From: Prescottella equi
Lineage (GTDB): Bacteria; Actinomycetota; Actinomycetes; Mycobacteriales; Mycobacteriaceae
Direction: 5' to 3'
DNA: 64,000 nt
NCBI RefSeq assembly: GCF_002094305.1
Contig: NZ_LWTX01000001.1
Location: 558,001 to 622,000, forward strand
This document shows, piece by piece, positions 11,040 to 21,900 of this stretch. The notes beneath the pieces were generated by a model. That model saw only the letters and a program-made list of their open reading frames with translations, was not told where the DNA came from and ran no database searches. The translations under genes and the position numbers were made by a program. The stretch's first letter is position 1, and the number at the start of each line of letters is the position of its first letter.

Positions 11040-11663
11040 ATGTATGCTGCCGATGTGGACAGTTCCCCGGCACCCGCCCCGCGTTTGCGCGACATCACCC
11101 GTGAAGCTGTGCGCACGCGCATATCCGATGTCGCGATCGACCTGTTCGCCGAGCACGGTTTCGAGTCCGTCACCGTCGAACAGATCGCTGCCGAGGTCGG
11201 GATCTCCGCGCGGAGTTTCCATCGGTACTTCCCCGCCAAGGAGGATGCGGTCATCGGGGACCTGACTCGCTGGGGTGAATTCGTCCGCGACGGGCTTGCC
11301 TCGCGCCCGACCGACGAACCGCCCCTGGTCTCGTTGCGAATCGCTTTCGAAGCCTTGCTGTCTCGCCCGCGCAACGCCGGTGAGGAGGAGCGGAGCAAGC
11401 GGACCATGCGGGTGCTCACCAGCACCGCGTCACTTCGTGCCCGAAACCTCGAGAAGCACCTGGGTTGGGCGAAGATGTTGGTTCCCGTTGTGGAGGCACG
11501 TCTGAACGGCGACTATGCGGAACTTCGGGCACAGACGCTCGTGCAGTCCGCACTCGCCTGTTTCGACATCGCCCTGAGCACCTGGGCCGAATCCGAGGGG
11601 GTGGACGCAGTCGATCTCCTGCGCCGATCCTTCGCCACCCTTGCCGCAGAGGACGTGGCGTAG
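11040..11663 (+). CDS. TetR family transcriptional regulator
   Basis: DNA-binding repressor of 207 residues. The N-terminal helix-turn-helix is typical (IDLFAEHGFESVTVEQIAAE, then VGISARSFHRYFPAKEDAV). The C-terminal ligand domain has the WAESEG segment common in actinobacterial TetR proteins (MftR/AcyR-like C-terminal type). The ATG was chosen because it follows the operator and gives a normal-length N-terminus. It is divergent from the aldo/keto reductase, which is the obvious target; ligand unknown. Confidence 0.88.
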   Translation: MYAADVDSSPAPAPRLRDITREAVRTRISDVAIDLFAEHGFESVTVEQIAAEVGISARSFHRYFPAKEDAVIGDLTRWGEFVRDGLASRPTDEPPLVSLRIAFEALLSRPRNAGEEERSKRTMRVLTSTASLRARNLEKHLGWAKMLVPVVEARLNGDYAELRAQTLVQSALACFDIALSTWAESEGVDAVDLLRRSFATLAAEDVA

Positions 11664-11683
11664 AGGCGACGACACGGCCGCCG

Positions 11684-11768
<85 letters not shown>

Positions 11769-11845
11769 GAGCGATGTCAGCCTACGCCACCGCCGGCCGG
11801 TCCTGAACCGCAGGACCGGCCGACCGCACCCGCGAGGTGATTCAG

Positions 11846-12511
11846 CTACGCGGACAACGGTTTCGGTCTGATCGACCGGGCTCGTCCGTACCGCCACACG
11901 GCGTTGAGGAGGGCGGCCGGTGGGATGTTCTCGGTCTCGGATGCGGAGGCGAGAAGTTCGAGGGCGCATGCCTCGCTCACGGGTGGTTCGGCGGGGCCCA
12001 GCGCCTGCGCGACGAACCCGTGCACTGCCCCGAGCGCTGCGGGGCCGACGAGCCCGAGTTGCAGGACGAAGGTCTCCCACGTGGCGCCCCCCAGTCCCGG
12101 AACCGCGGTGATCGCCTCCCGCGCGCGTCGGCCGTCCCCGATCCGTTCGCTGCCGGGAATTCCGGCGTCGATCAATGCCGCCGCCGCGAGGGCCGCCGCC
12201 TCGGCCTTGGTGGTGTGGTTGCCCGGCACTCGCTGCCGGTTGTCGAGGATTTCCGCGAGGTGGTCCGGGGCGTCGGCGAAGGCAGCCAGCGCGCTCAGAT
12301 CGTCGAGCTCGTGCTTCCGGTGCGCGCGCCAGTTGGCGACGACCCGCCGGACGCCGGACGTCGGGGTGCCGTAGGTGGCGCGGGCCGCGAAGATCGCGTC
12401 GAGCAGCGCTGCTTCGGCCTCGCGTGGCCAGCCGGCCGGCCAGTGTGAGCGGTCGGGCGGCAGCGCGGTGCCGATGTATTCGACGAGTGCGCGAATCCGA
12501 TTGTCGGTCAT
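11846..12511 (-). CDS. HhH-GPD-like protein of unknown function
   Basis: A 221-residue soluble protein. The middle carries a helix-hairpin-helix-like element (AITAVPGLGGATWETFVL) and, before it, NRQRVPGNHTTKAEAAALAA, reminiscent of the DNA glycosylase superfamily. I do not see the catalytic Lys/Asp pair or an iron-sulphur cysteine loop. Similar actinobacterial proteins have, as I recall, been labelled 'heme peroxidase', which the sequence does not support. The ATG follows a strong AGGGGGG. It reads away from fas across a 444-bp gap. Confidence 0.65.
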   Translation of the reverse strand: MTDNRIRALVEYIGTALPPDRSHWPAGWPREAEAALLDAIFAARATYGTPTSGVRRVVANWRAHRKHELDDLSALAAFADAPDHLAEILDNRQRVPGNHTTKAEAAALAAAALIDAGIPGSERIGDGRRAREAITAVPGLGGATWETFVLQLGLVGPAALGAVHGFVAQALGPAEPPVSEACALELLASASETENIPPAALLNAVWRYGRARSIRPKPLSA

Positions 12512-12642
12512 GAATCCCCCCTGGATTTCGATTGACGCGTCGCACGGTAGCGGCGTCCTCCGACAACGGGGACGGTCCGACAGCGCCTGCCGCACGTCTG
12601 GGCGCCGCCGTCAAGGTGATCACGAATTGGTAACAATCAACG

Positions 12643-12656
12643 TGAGGGTTCCCTCA
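12643..12656. promoter_or_regulatory. fas upstream palindrome 1
   Basis: TGAGGGTTCCCTCA, a perfect palindrome preceded by AACG. It shares the frame ACGTGAGG-N4-CCTCA with the second copy 142 bp downstream. In mycobacteria the TetR-type activator FasR binds inverted repeats in the fas promoter; these are candidates for an equivalent site, on position only. Confidence 0.55.
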
Positions 12657-12784
12657 GGTTTGTGGACGTCCTCGCATGCCACCTGACCCGCGGTTACGAG
12701 GTCTACTCGCGAGTCACTTGAGGGCGACGGTGTGCGCAATGTCACTCGATACTCGCTGGTAGGAACGGGGTCGGCGGACAAACG

Positions 12785-12798
12785 TGAGGCTTTCCTCA
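12785..12798. promoter_or_regulatory. fas upstream palindrome 2
   Basis: TGAGGCTTTCCTCA, with 5-nt perfect arms, preceded by AAACG and 158 bp before the fas start. The flanking AACGTGAGG matches the first copy, so both probably bind the same regulator. Confidence 0.55.
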
Positions 12799-12955
12799 TG
12801 ATTCTGTGCCAACCTTTACACGCCCGGATTCGCTGGATTCCGAAGTGAATTCGAGGGGTGCCGTGGGTGTCTCGGGATGCCACGCGTCAGCTCTGCCGAG
12901 GGCGGCCGACCAAGACCTACCTCCCGTGAGGGAACCAGGAGAGGACACAACTTCA

Positions 12956-15900
12956 GTGACGATCGACGACACTGCAGGAAACGGACGAACCTCGAAGGAG
13001 CAGAGCCAGTTCGGTGCTGATCGGACTCCGGTCCGCTCCGCGGCGCAGGGACCCCTCGTGGACCGTCTGCGTGCCGGCGAGCCGTACGCGCTCGCGTTCG
13101 GTGGGCAGGGTGCCCCGTGGCTGAGCGCACTGGCCGAACTGACCCGCGACAGCGGTCTGGAGCCGACGCTCACGGAGCTCGTGAACGAGGCTGCCGCGAT
13201 GCTCGAGCCGGTCGCGCAGGATCTCCTCGTCGTCCGCCCGGTCGGTTTCGATCCGATCGCGTGGATTCTGGAACAGGAACTCGCCGACGACGAGACCGCG
13301 CCCGCGGGACCGTCCGAGGCTGCCCTGACGTCGGCCGCGGTCTCGCTGCCCGGCGTCTTCCTCACCCAGCTGGCCGCGCTGCGCGCGCTGCAGCAGCAGG
13401 GCCTCGACCCCGCGGTGAACGCCCCGGCCGCCACCATCGGCCACTCGCAGGGCCTGATCGCCGCCGCTGCCGTCGCAGGCGGCGGTGCCGCGGACGGCGC
13501 GCTGCTCGCAACCGCCCAGCTCATCGGTGCCGCTGCGGGTCTCGTCGGCCGTCGCCGCGGAATCATCGCCGGTGCCGACCGCTCGCCGATGCTGGCCGTC
13601 TCCAACGTCGACCCCGAGCGGTTGGCCGTCATCGTCGCCGAGCTGGCCGAGGGCCAGACGGCCGAGCGCGCCGCCGTCCTGGCGATCCGCAACGGGCGTC
13701 GTCGCGTCGTGCTGTCGGGCCCGCCGGCTCAGCTCGCACGGGTCCAGCAGCGCTGCGAGCAGATCGCAGCCGACGAGGCCCGTGAACGCGATGCCAAGAC
13801 CCGTGGTGGCGCAGTCTTCTCGCCTGTCTTCGAGTCGCTCTCGGTCGAGATCGGCTTCCACCACCCCGCGCTGGCCGAGGCCGTCGACATCATCGGTGGT
13901 TGGGCCACCCGTTGTGGTCTCGACGCCGACCAGGTGCGCGCGCTCGCGCAGGCCGTCCTCGTCGACCCGGTCGACTGGGTCGACGCCGTCGAAGGCGCCG
14001 TCGAGTCCGGCGCTCGCTGGATCCTGGACCTCGGACCCGGCGATCTGCTCACCCGCATGACGTCCGCGGGCCTGCGCGGCCACGGCGTCGGCATCCTCGC
14101 CGCCTCCACCCGCGGTGGCCACCGCAACCTGCTCACCCCCGGTGCCACCCCCGAGGTCGCTCGGGCGTGGACGGAGTTCGCGCCCAAGGCCGTTACCCTG
14201 CCCGACGGCCGCGTCGCCGTCGAGACCGCGTTCACGAAGCTCACCGGACGCTCGCCGATCCTGCTCGCGGGCATGACCCCCACCACCGTCGATCCCGCGA
14301 TCGTCGCTGCCGCCGCGAACGCCGGCCACTGGGCCGAGCTCGCCGGTGGCGGCCAGGTCACAGAGCAGATCTTCGCCGACAACGTCGAGGGCCTGAAGGG
14401 GCTGCTCGAGCCGGGCCGCGCCGTCCAGTTCAACTCGATGTTCCTGGACCCGTACCTGTGGAAGCTGCACGTGGGTGGCAAGCGCCTCGTCCCGCGGGCC
14501 CGCGCCGCGGGCGCACCGTTCGACGGCGTCGTCGTCACCGCCGGCATCCCCGAGCTCGACGAAGCCGTCACGATCATCGACGAGCTGACCGAGGCCGGCT
14601 TCAGCTACGTCGCGTTCAAGCCGGGCACCGTCGCGCAGATCCGCTCGGTGATCCGCATCGCGAACGAGGTCCCGGACTTCCCGGTCATCGTCCACATCGA
14701 GGGCGGCCGCGCCGGTGGCCACCACTCGTGGGAGGACCTCGACGACCTGCTGCTCGCCACGTACGCCGAGCTGCGCACCCGCGACAACCTCGTGCTGTGT
14801 GTCGGCGGCGGCATCGGCACCCCTGAGCGGGCCGCCGACTACCTGACCGGACGCTGGGCCACCGAGCACGGGTTCCCGGCGATGCCGCTCGACGGCATCC
14901 TCGTCGGCACCGCCGCGATGGCGACGCTCGAGGCCACCACCTCGCCCGACGTCAAGCAGATGCTCGTCGACACCCCCGGCACCCCCGACTGGGTCGGTGC
15001 GGGAACCGCGCAGGGCGGCATGGCTTCCGGCCGCAGCCAGCTCGGTGCCGACATCCACGAGATCGACAACGCCGCGTCGCGCACGGGCCGTCTGCTCGAC
15101 GAGGTCGCCGGTGACGCCGACGCCGTCGCGGCCCGCCGCGACGAGATCATCGCCGCGCTCGACGTGACCGCCAAGCCGTACTTCGGCGACGTCGCCTCGA
15201 TGACCTACCAGCAGTGGCTGCGCCGCTACCTGGAGCTGGCCGTGGGCGTCGACTCCGCGCAGGCGTTCGACTGCGGCGGCGACGTGCAGGACGCGATCGT
15301 CGACGCCACGCAGTCGGTGTGGCTGGACGTGTCGTGGCGGGATCGCTTCGGCGAGATGCTGCAGCGCGCCGAGGCCCGACTGCACCGCAACGACCGCGGC
15401 CCCATCCAGACGCTGTTCGCGGATCCTGCGACGCTGGACCAGCCCTTCGCAGCGCTCTGCGCTCTCGAGGCGGCGTACCCCGACTACGCCACCACGGTGC
15501 TGCACCCGGCGGACGTCCCGTTCTTCGTCGCGCTGTGCAAGACCCCCGGCAAGCCGGTCAACTTCGTTCCCGTCGTCGACGGTGACGTCCGACGCTGGTG
15601 GCGTTCGGATTCGCTGTGGCAGGCCCACGACCCGCGCTACACCGCCGACCAGGTGTGCATCATTCCCGGCACCGTCGCGGTCGCCGGCATCACCCGCGTC
15701 GACGAGCCGGTCGGTGAGCTGCTCGACCGCTTCGAGAAGGCCACCGCGGACGAGTTGGTCGCCGCCGGCGCCACCCCGACCCCGATCGCCGGTCGTCGTC
15801 ACGGCGGCTTCGGCACCGGACTGCTCGACGCCGTCCTCACCGCCCCGGACGTCCTGTGGGCCGCGCGCCTGACGCAGAACCCGGTTCGCCGTCTCGGCGC

Positions 15901-18900
15901 CGTCGACGAGTGGACGATCGAGTCCGACACCGTCGCCAGCCACGACAAGACCGGCGCCCGCCTCGTCGTCGCCGACGCCGAGCACGTCGATCTGACCGTG
16001 CCGCTCGCGCAGGGCAAGGCCGTCGAGATCCGCATCACGGTGCCCGTCACCGTCCGTGACGGCGGCGCCCCCGTCGTGACCCAGGCCGACGCCGAGGCGT
16101 CGATGTCGGCACTGTTGGGTGTCGCTGCGGGGCAGGAGCTTCCGCAGGTGAAGAACGGTGTCGCGCACATCAACCTGGCGTGGACCCCGGATCTGGTCGC
16201 CGACCACGCCGGCGTGACCGGTGTGGGCCTGCCCCAGACCGTGAGCACCAGCGGCAAGGCCGTGCCCGACGTCGTCGTCGGCGCGTGCTGGCCTGCCGTG
16301 TTCGCGGCGCTCGGCGCCGCCACCACCGAGTCCGGCGTGCACGTCATCGAGGGCATGCTCGACCTGGTCCACCTCGATCACGCGGTCGACCTCGTCGGCG
16401 AACTGCCCACGGAGACGAGCATTCTCGTGGTCCGTGCCGAGGCCGGCGATGTCATCGACACCGACATGGGTCGTGTCGTCGAGGTCCGCGTCGAGGTCGG
16501 CGCGATGCTCGGTGAGGGCCTCGAGGCTCCCGCTGTCGCGACGCTCACCGAGCGCTTCGCGATTCGTGGCCGCACCGGCAAGGGCGAGCTGGCCGATCCG
16601 GCTCGCGCCGGCGGATCGCTGTCCGCCGACGTCGCGGAAACCCCGCGTCGTCGCCGCCGCGATCTGAAGATGGTGGCGCCGCGCAACATGGCCGCGTTCG
16701 CCCGCGTCTCCGGCGACCACAACCCGATCCACACCTCCGACGCCGCGGCGCTGCTCGCCGGTCTGGGCAGCCCGATCGTGCACGGCATGTGGCTGTCGGC
16801 CGCCGCGCAGCAGGCCGTCGTCGCCGTCGACCCCGCATCGAAGGTGCCGACCCGTCGCCTGACCGCGTGGACCGCCCGCTTCCTCGGGATGGTCCGCCCC
16901 GGCGCCGAGATCGACGTCCGCGTCGACCGGGTCGCCACCGATCACGGCGACGAGATCGTCGAGGTCGGCTGCCGCGTCGACGGTGACCTGGTGATGGTCG
17001 CGACGGGTCGCACAGCGGCGCCGAAGACCGTGTACGCCTTCCCCGGCCAGGGCATCCAGCGCCCGGGCATGGGCCTCGACGCCCGCTCGCGCAGCAAGGC
17101 CGCGCGTGAGGTCTGGGAGCGTGCCGACAAGCACACCCGCGAGGCACTCGGCTTCTCGATCCTGGCCGTCGTCCGCGACAACCCGACGCTCGTCAAGGCG
17201 CGCGGGGTGGAGCACCGGCACCCGGACGGCGTGCTGCACCTGACCCAGTTCACGCAGGTCGCGATGGCGACCCTCGGTGTCGCGCAGGTCGCCGAACTCC
17301 GCGAGTCCGGCGCGTTCGTCGAGGGCTCCTACCTGGCCGGTCACTCGGTCGGCGAGTACAACGCCCTCACCGCGGTCGCCGGCGTGCTGCCGCTCGAGGC
17401 GCTCCTCGAGGTGGTCTTCCAGCGTGGATCGGCAATGCACGAACTGGTGCCCCGCGACGGTGCGGGCCGCAGCGACTACCGCATGGCCGCGATCCGCCCG
17501 TCGCAGATCGGCGTCGCCGACGACGAGCTGCAGGCGTTCGTGGGCGGTGTCGCCGAGGCGACCGGGGAATTCCTGCAGATCGTCAACCTCAACCTCAAGG
17601 GTTCGCAGTACGCGATCGCCGGCACGGTCAAGGGGCTCGAGGCGCTCGAGCGTGAGATCGACATCCGCCGTGAGGCGTTCGGTGGCAAGCGCGCGTTCAT
17701 CCTGGTGCCCGGCATCGACGTGCCGTTCCACTCGACCGTCCTGCGCGGCGGCGTGGACGACTTCCGCGCCAAGCTCGACGAGCTGCTGCCGCAGGACATC
17801 GACCCGTCGCTGCTGATCGGCCGCTACATCCCGAACCTCGTTCCCCGGCTGTTCAACCTGGGTCGCGACTTCGTCCAGGAGATCGCCGACCTGGTGCCGT
17901 CCGAGCAGCTGCAGGCGGTACTGGCGGACTTCGACAGCTGGAGCGAGCGTCCCGTCGCGCTGACCCGCGTCATCCTCGTCGAGCTGCTGGCGTGGCAGTT
18001 CGCGAGCCCGGTCCGCTGGATCGAGACGCAGGACCTGCTGTTCACCGACGAGGCCGACGGCGGACTCGGTGTCGAGCGATTCGTCGAGATCGGTCTGGGG
18101 GCCACGCCGACCGTCGCGAACCTGGCGTCGCAGACCCTCAAGCTGGACGAGCACGCGAACACCAAGGTCGAGGTGCTCAACATCGAGCGCGAGGCGTCGA
18201 TCGTCTACAGCACCGACGTCGATCCGGCGCCGGTGGAGGACGACGAGCCCGTGGAAAGTGCCGCGCCTGCCGCGGCTCCGGCTGCTGCTGCTCCCGTCGC
18301 GGCCCCGGCCGCACCCACCGGTGGTCCGCGCCCCGACGACATCGCGTTCAAGGCCGCCGACGCCACCAAGGTGCTCATCGCGCTCTGGACCAAGCTGCGC
18401 CCGGACCAGATCGGTCCCGCCGACACCATCGAGGCGTTGTGCGACGGCGTGTCCTCGCGCCGCAACCAGCTGCTCGTCGACCTCGGGTCGGAGCTGTCGC
18501 TCGGTGCCATCGACGGCGCCGCCGACGCCGACATGGGATCGCTCGCGGTCACGGTCGATCGCCTGGCCCGCACGTACAAGCCGTTCGGCCCGGTGCTGTC
18601 CGACTCGATTGGCGATCACCTGCGCAAGGTCTTCGGTCCGTCCGGTAAGCGTCCGGCCGCCATCGCGGATCGCGTCAAGAAGGTCTGGGAGCTCGGCGAC
18701 GGCTGGGCCACCCACGTGACCGCCGAGGTGGCCCTCGGTACCCGTGACGGCTCGAGCGTCCGCGGTGGCGCGATGGGCGGGCTGCACGAGGGTGCTGTCG
18801 CCGACGGTGCTGCCGTCGACGCCCTCGTCGACGCCGCCGTCCAGGCCGTCGCATCCCGCCGCGGCGTGGCCGTCTCCATGCCGGCTGCCGGCGGGGGAGC

Positions 18901-21900
18901 GGGCGGAACCGTCGACGCTGCCGCGCTCGGTGAGTTCACCGAGGCCATCACCGGCCGCAACGGCGTGCTGGCCTCGGCCGCACGTCTGGTGCTCGAGCAG
19001 CTCGGCTTCAGCGAGTCGGCCGCTGCCGCGGTCGCCGCGGACGACACCGCGCTCGTCGACCTCGTGTCGGCCGAGCTCGGCTCCGATTGGCCGCGCCTGG
19101 TCGCCCCGGCGTTCGACGCCAAGAAGGCCGTCCTGATCGACGACCGCTGGGCCACCGCCCGCGAGGACCTCGCACGCGGCTGGACCGGTGAGATCGACCT
19201 GACCGTCGAGCGTTTCGACGGCGCCGGTGCCGCCGTGGCCGCCCACGCGCAGTGGTGGCAGCAGCGCGCCACCGCGGAGGGCCGCACGACGCTGGCCGAG
19301 CTGTACGGCCGCATCGCAAAGGTCGCGGTCGCCCCGATCGAGGAGACCGGGCAGTACACCGGTGAGATCGCGGTCGTCACCGGTGCCAGCAAGGGCTCGA
19401 TCGCCGCATCGGTCGCCGGCAAGCTGCTCGGCGGCGGCGCGACGGTCGTCGTGACCACCTCGCGCCTCGACAGCGACCGACTCGGCTTCTACCGCAAGCT
19501 CTATGCCGCGAACGCCCGCGCCGGTGCCGCCCTGTGGGTGGTGCCCGCGAACATGGCGTCGTACAGCGACGTCGACGCGCTGGTCGAGTGGGTCGGCAAT
19601 GTCCAGACCGAAACGGCCGGTGGCGCGAAGAAGCTCGTCAAGGAGGCGATGACGCCGACGATGCTGTTCCCGTTCGCCGCACCGCGAGTGGCCGGCGAGC
19701 TGTCCGACGCGGGTGCCCGCGCCGAGATGGAGATGCGGGTCCTGCTGTGGTCGGTGGAGCGCCTGATCGGCGGACTGTCGCAGATCGGCTACGACCGTGA
19801 CGTCGACACCCACCTGCACGTCGTGCTGCCCGGCTCGCCGAACCGCGGCCTGTTCGGCGGCGACGGCGCCTACGGCGAGTCGAAGGCGGCGCTCGATGCG
19901 GTCGTCGGACGCTGGTCGGCCGAGCGCACGTGGGCCGAGCGGGTCACGCTCGTCCACGCATTGATCGGTTGGGTGCGCGGCACCGGCCTCATGGGCGGCA
20001 ACGACCCGATGGTCGAGGCCGTCGAGGCCAAGGGTGTGCGCACCTGGTCCACCGACGAGATGGCGACCGAACTGCTGCTCTCGTGCACCCCGGAGGTCAA
20101 GCGCGCCGCTGCGGACGCGCCGCGCCTGGTGGATCTCACCGGCGGGCTCGCCGAGGTGGACCTGGACCTGCCGGCGCTCGCGAAGGAGGCCGCCGAGGCG
20201 GCCGAGGCTGCGGGCAAGGCCGAGGACGAGGCGTCGAAGGACGCGAATTCCATTGCCGCCCTGCCTGCTCCGCCGCGGATCCTCGACGCGCTCGACGCCC
20301 CGTCCTGGCCCGAGTTGGATGTCGACCCGGCCGACCTGGTCGTCATCGTCGGCGCCGGTGAGCTCGGCCCGTACGGCTCCGCGCGCACCCGCTTCGAGAT
20401 GGAGGTCGACGAGCAGCTGTCGGCGGCCGGCGTGCTCGAGCTGGCGTGGAACACCGGAATGGTTGCGTGGGAGAACGATCCCAAGCCGGGCTGGTACGAC
20501 GTCGAGAGCGGCGATCTGGTTCCCGAGGAAGAGATCGCCGAGCGTTACCACGACGCTGTCGTCGAGCGTTGCGGCATCCGCACCTACGGCGACGAGGGCG
20601 CGATGGTCGACAACACGGCGCCGCTGCTGACGTCGGTGTTCATCGACAAGGACCTGTCCTTCGTGGTCGGCTCCGAGGCGGAGGCCCGTGCGTTCGTCGA
20701 TTCCGACCCGGAGAACACCGTCGCGGCGGTGGACCCGGAAAGCGGCGACTGGACCGTCACCCGCAAGGCCGGCACCGAGATCCGCGTGCCGCGCAAGGTG
20801 AAGCTGACCCGCACGGTCGGCGGCCAGATCCCGACCGGATTCGACGTCACCAAGTGGGGAATCCCCGCCGACATGGCCGGCTCCGTGGACCGCGTCGGGC
20901 TGTGGAACATCGTCACCACCGTCGACGCGTTCCTCACCGGCGGCTTCACCCCGTCCGAGCTGCTGCGCTGGGTGCACCCGGCGTTCGTCGCCAACACGCA
21001 GGGCACCGGCATGGGCGGCATGACGTCGATGCGCTCGCTGTACATCGACACACTGCTCGGCGAGTCCCGCGCGAACGACATCCTGCAGGAGGCCCTGCCG
21101 AACGTCATTGCGGCGCACGTCGTGCAGTCGTACGTCGGCGGCTACGGCGCGATGGTGCACCCGGTCGCGGCGTGCGCCACGGCCGCGGTCTCCGTCGAGG
21201 AGGGCGTCGACAAGATCAAGCTCGGCAAGGCCAAGCTGGTCGTGGCCGGCGGCTTCGACGACCTGGGTATCGAGGGCATCGTCGGCTTCGGCGACATGTC
21301 GGCGACCGCCAAGTCGGACGAGATGGCCGCGAAGGGCATTGCCGACAACCGCTTCTCGCGGGCCAACGATCGACGTCGCGGCGGCTTCGTGGAGTCGGCC
21401 GGCGGTGGCACGATCCTGCTTGCTCGCGGTGATCTCGCGCTCGAGATGGGCCTGCCGGTCCTCGGCGTGGTCGCGTGGGCCGGCTCCTTCGCCGACGGCG
21501 TCCACACCTCGATCCCGGCTCCCGGCATCGGTGCCCTCGGCGCCGGTCGCGGGGGACAGGATTCGCAGCTCGCGCTGTCGCTCAACGCGCTCGGTATCAC
21601 TGCCGACGACATCTCGGTGGTCTCCAAGCACGACACCTCGACGGCGGCGAACGATCCGAACGAGGCCGAACTGCACGAGCGACTGGCGGCGGCCCTGGGC
21701 CGCAGCGAGGGTGCCCCGCTGTTCGTCATCTCGCAGAAGACGCTCACCGGTCACGCCAAGGGTGGCGCGGCGGCGTTCCAGCTGATCGGCCTGTGCCAGG
21801 TCCTCGGCCAGGGCGTCATCCCGCCGAACCGCAGCCTGGACTGCGTCGACGACAAGATGGCTGAGTTCTCGCACCTGGTGTGGCCGCGGACCCCGCTGCG

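Larger units (their letters stand above)
12512..12955. other. fas upstream intergenic region
   Basis: A 444-bp gap between the HhH-like gene and fas. I see no convincing small gene. It holds two closely similar 14-bp palindromes (listed separately), a third TCCCGTGAGGGA at 12923-12934 just before the ribosome binding site, and AT-richer sequence near 12624-12642 and 12795-12830. The fas promoter must lie here. Confidence 0.6.
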
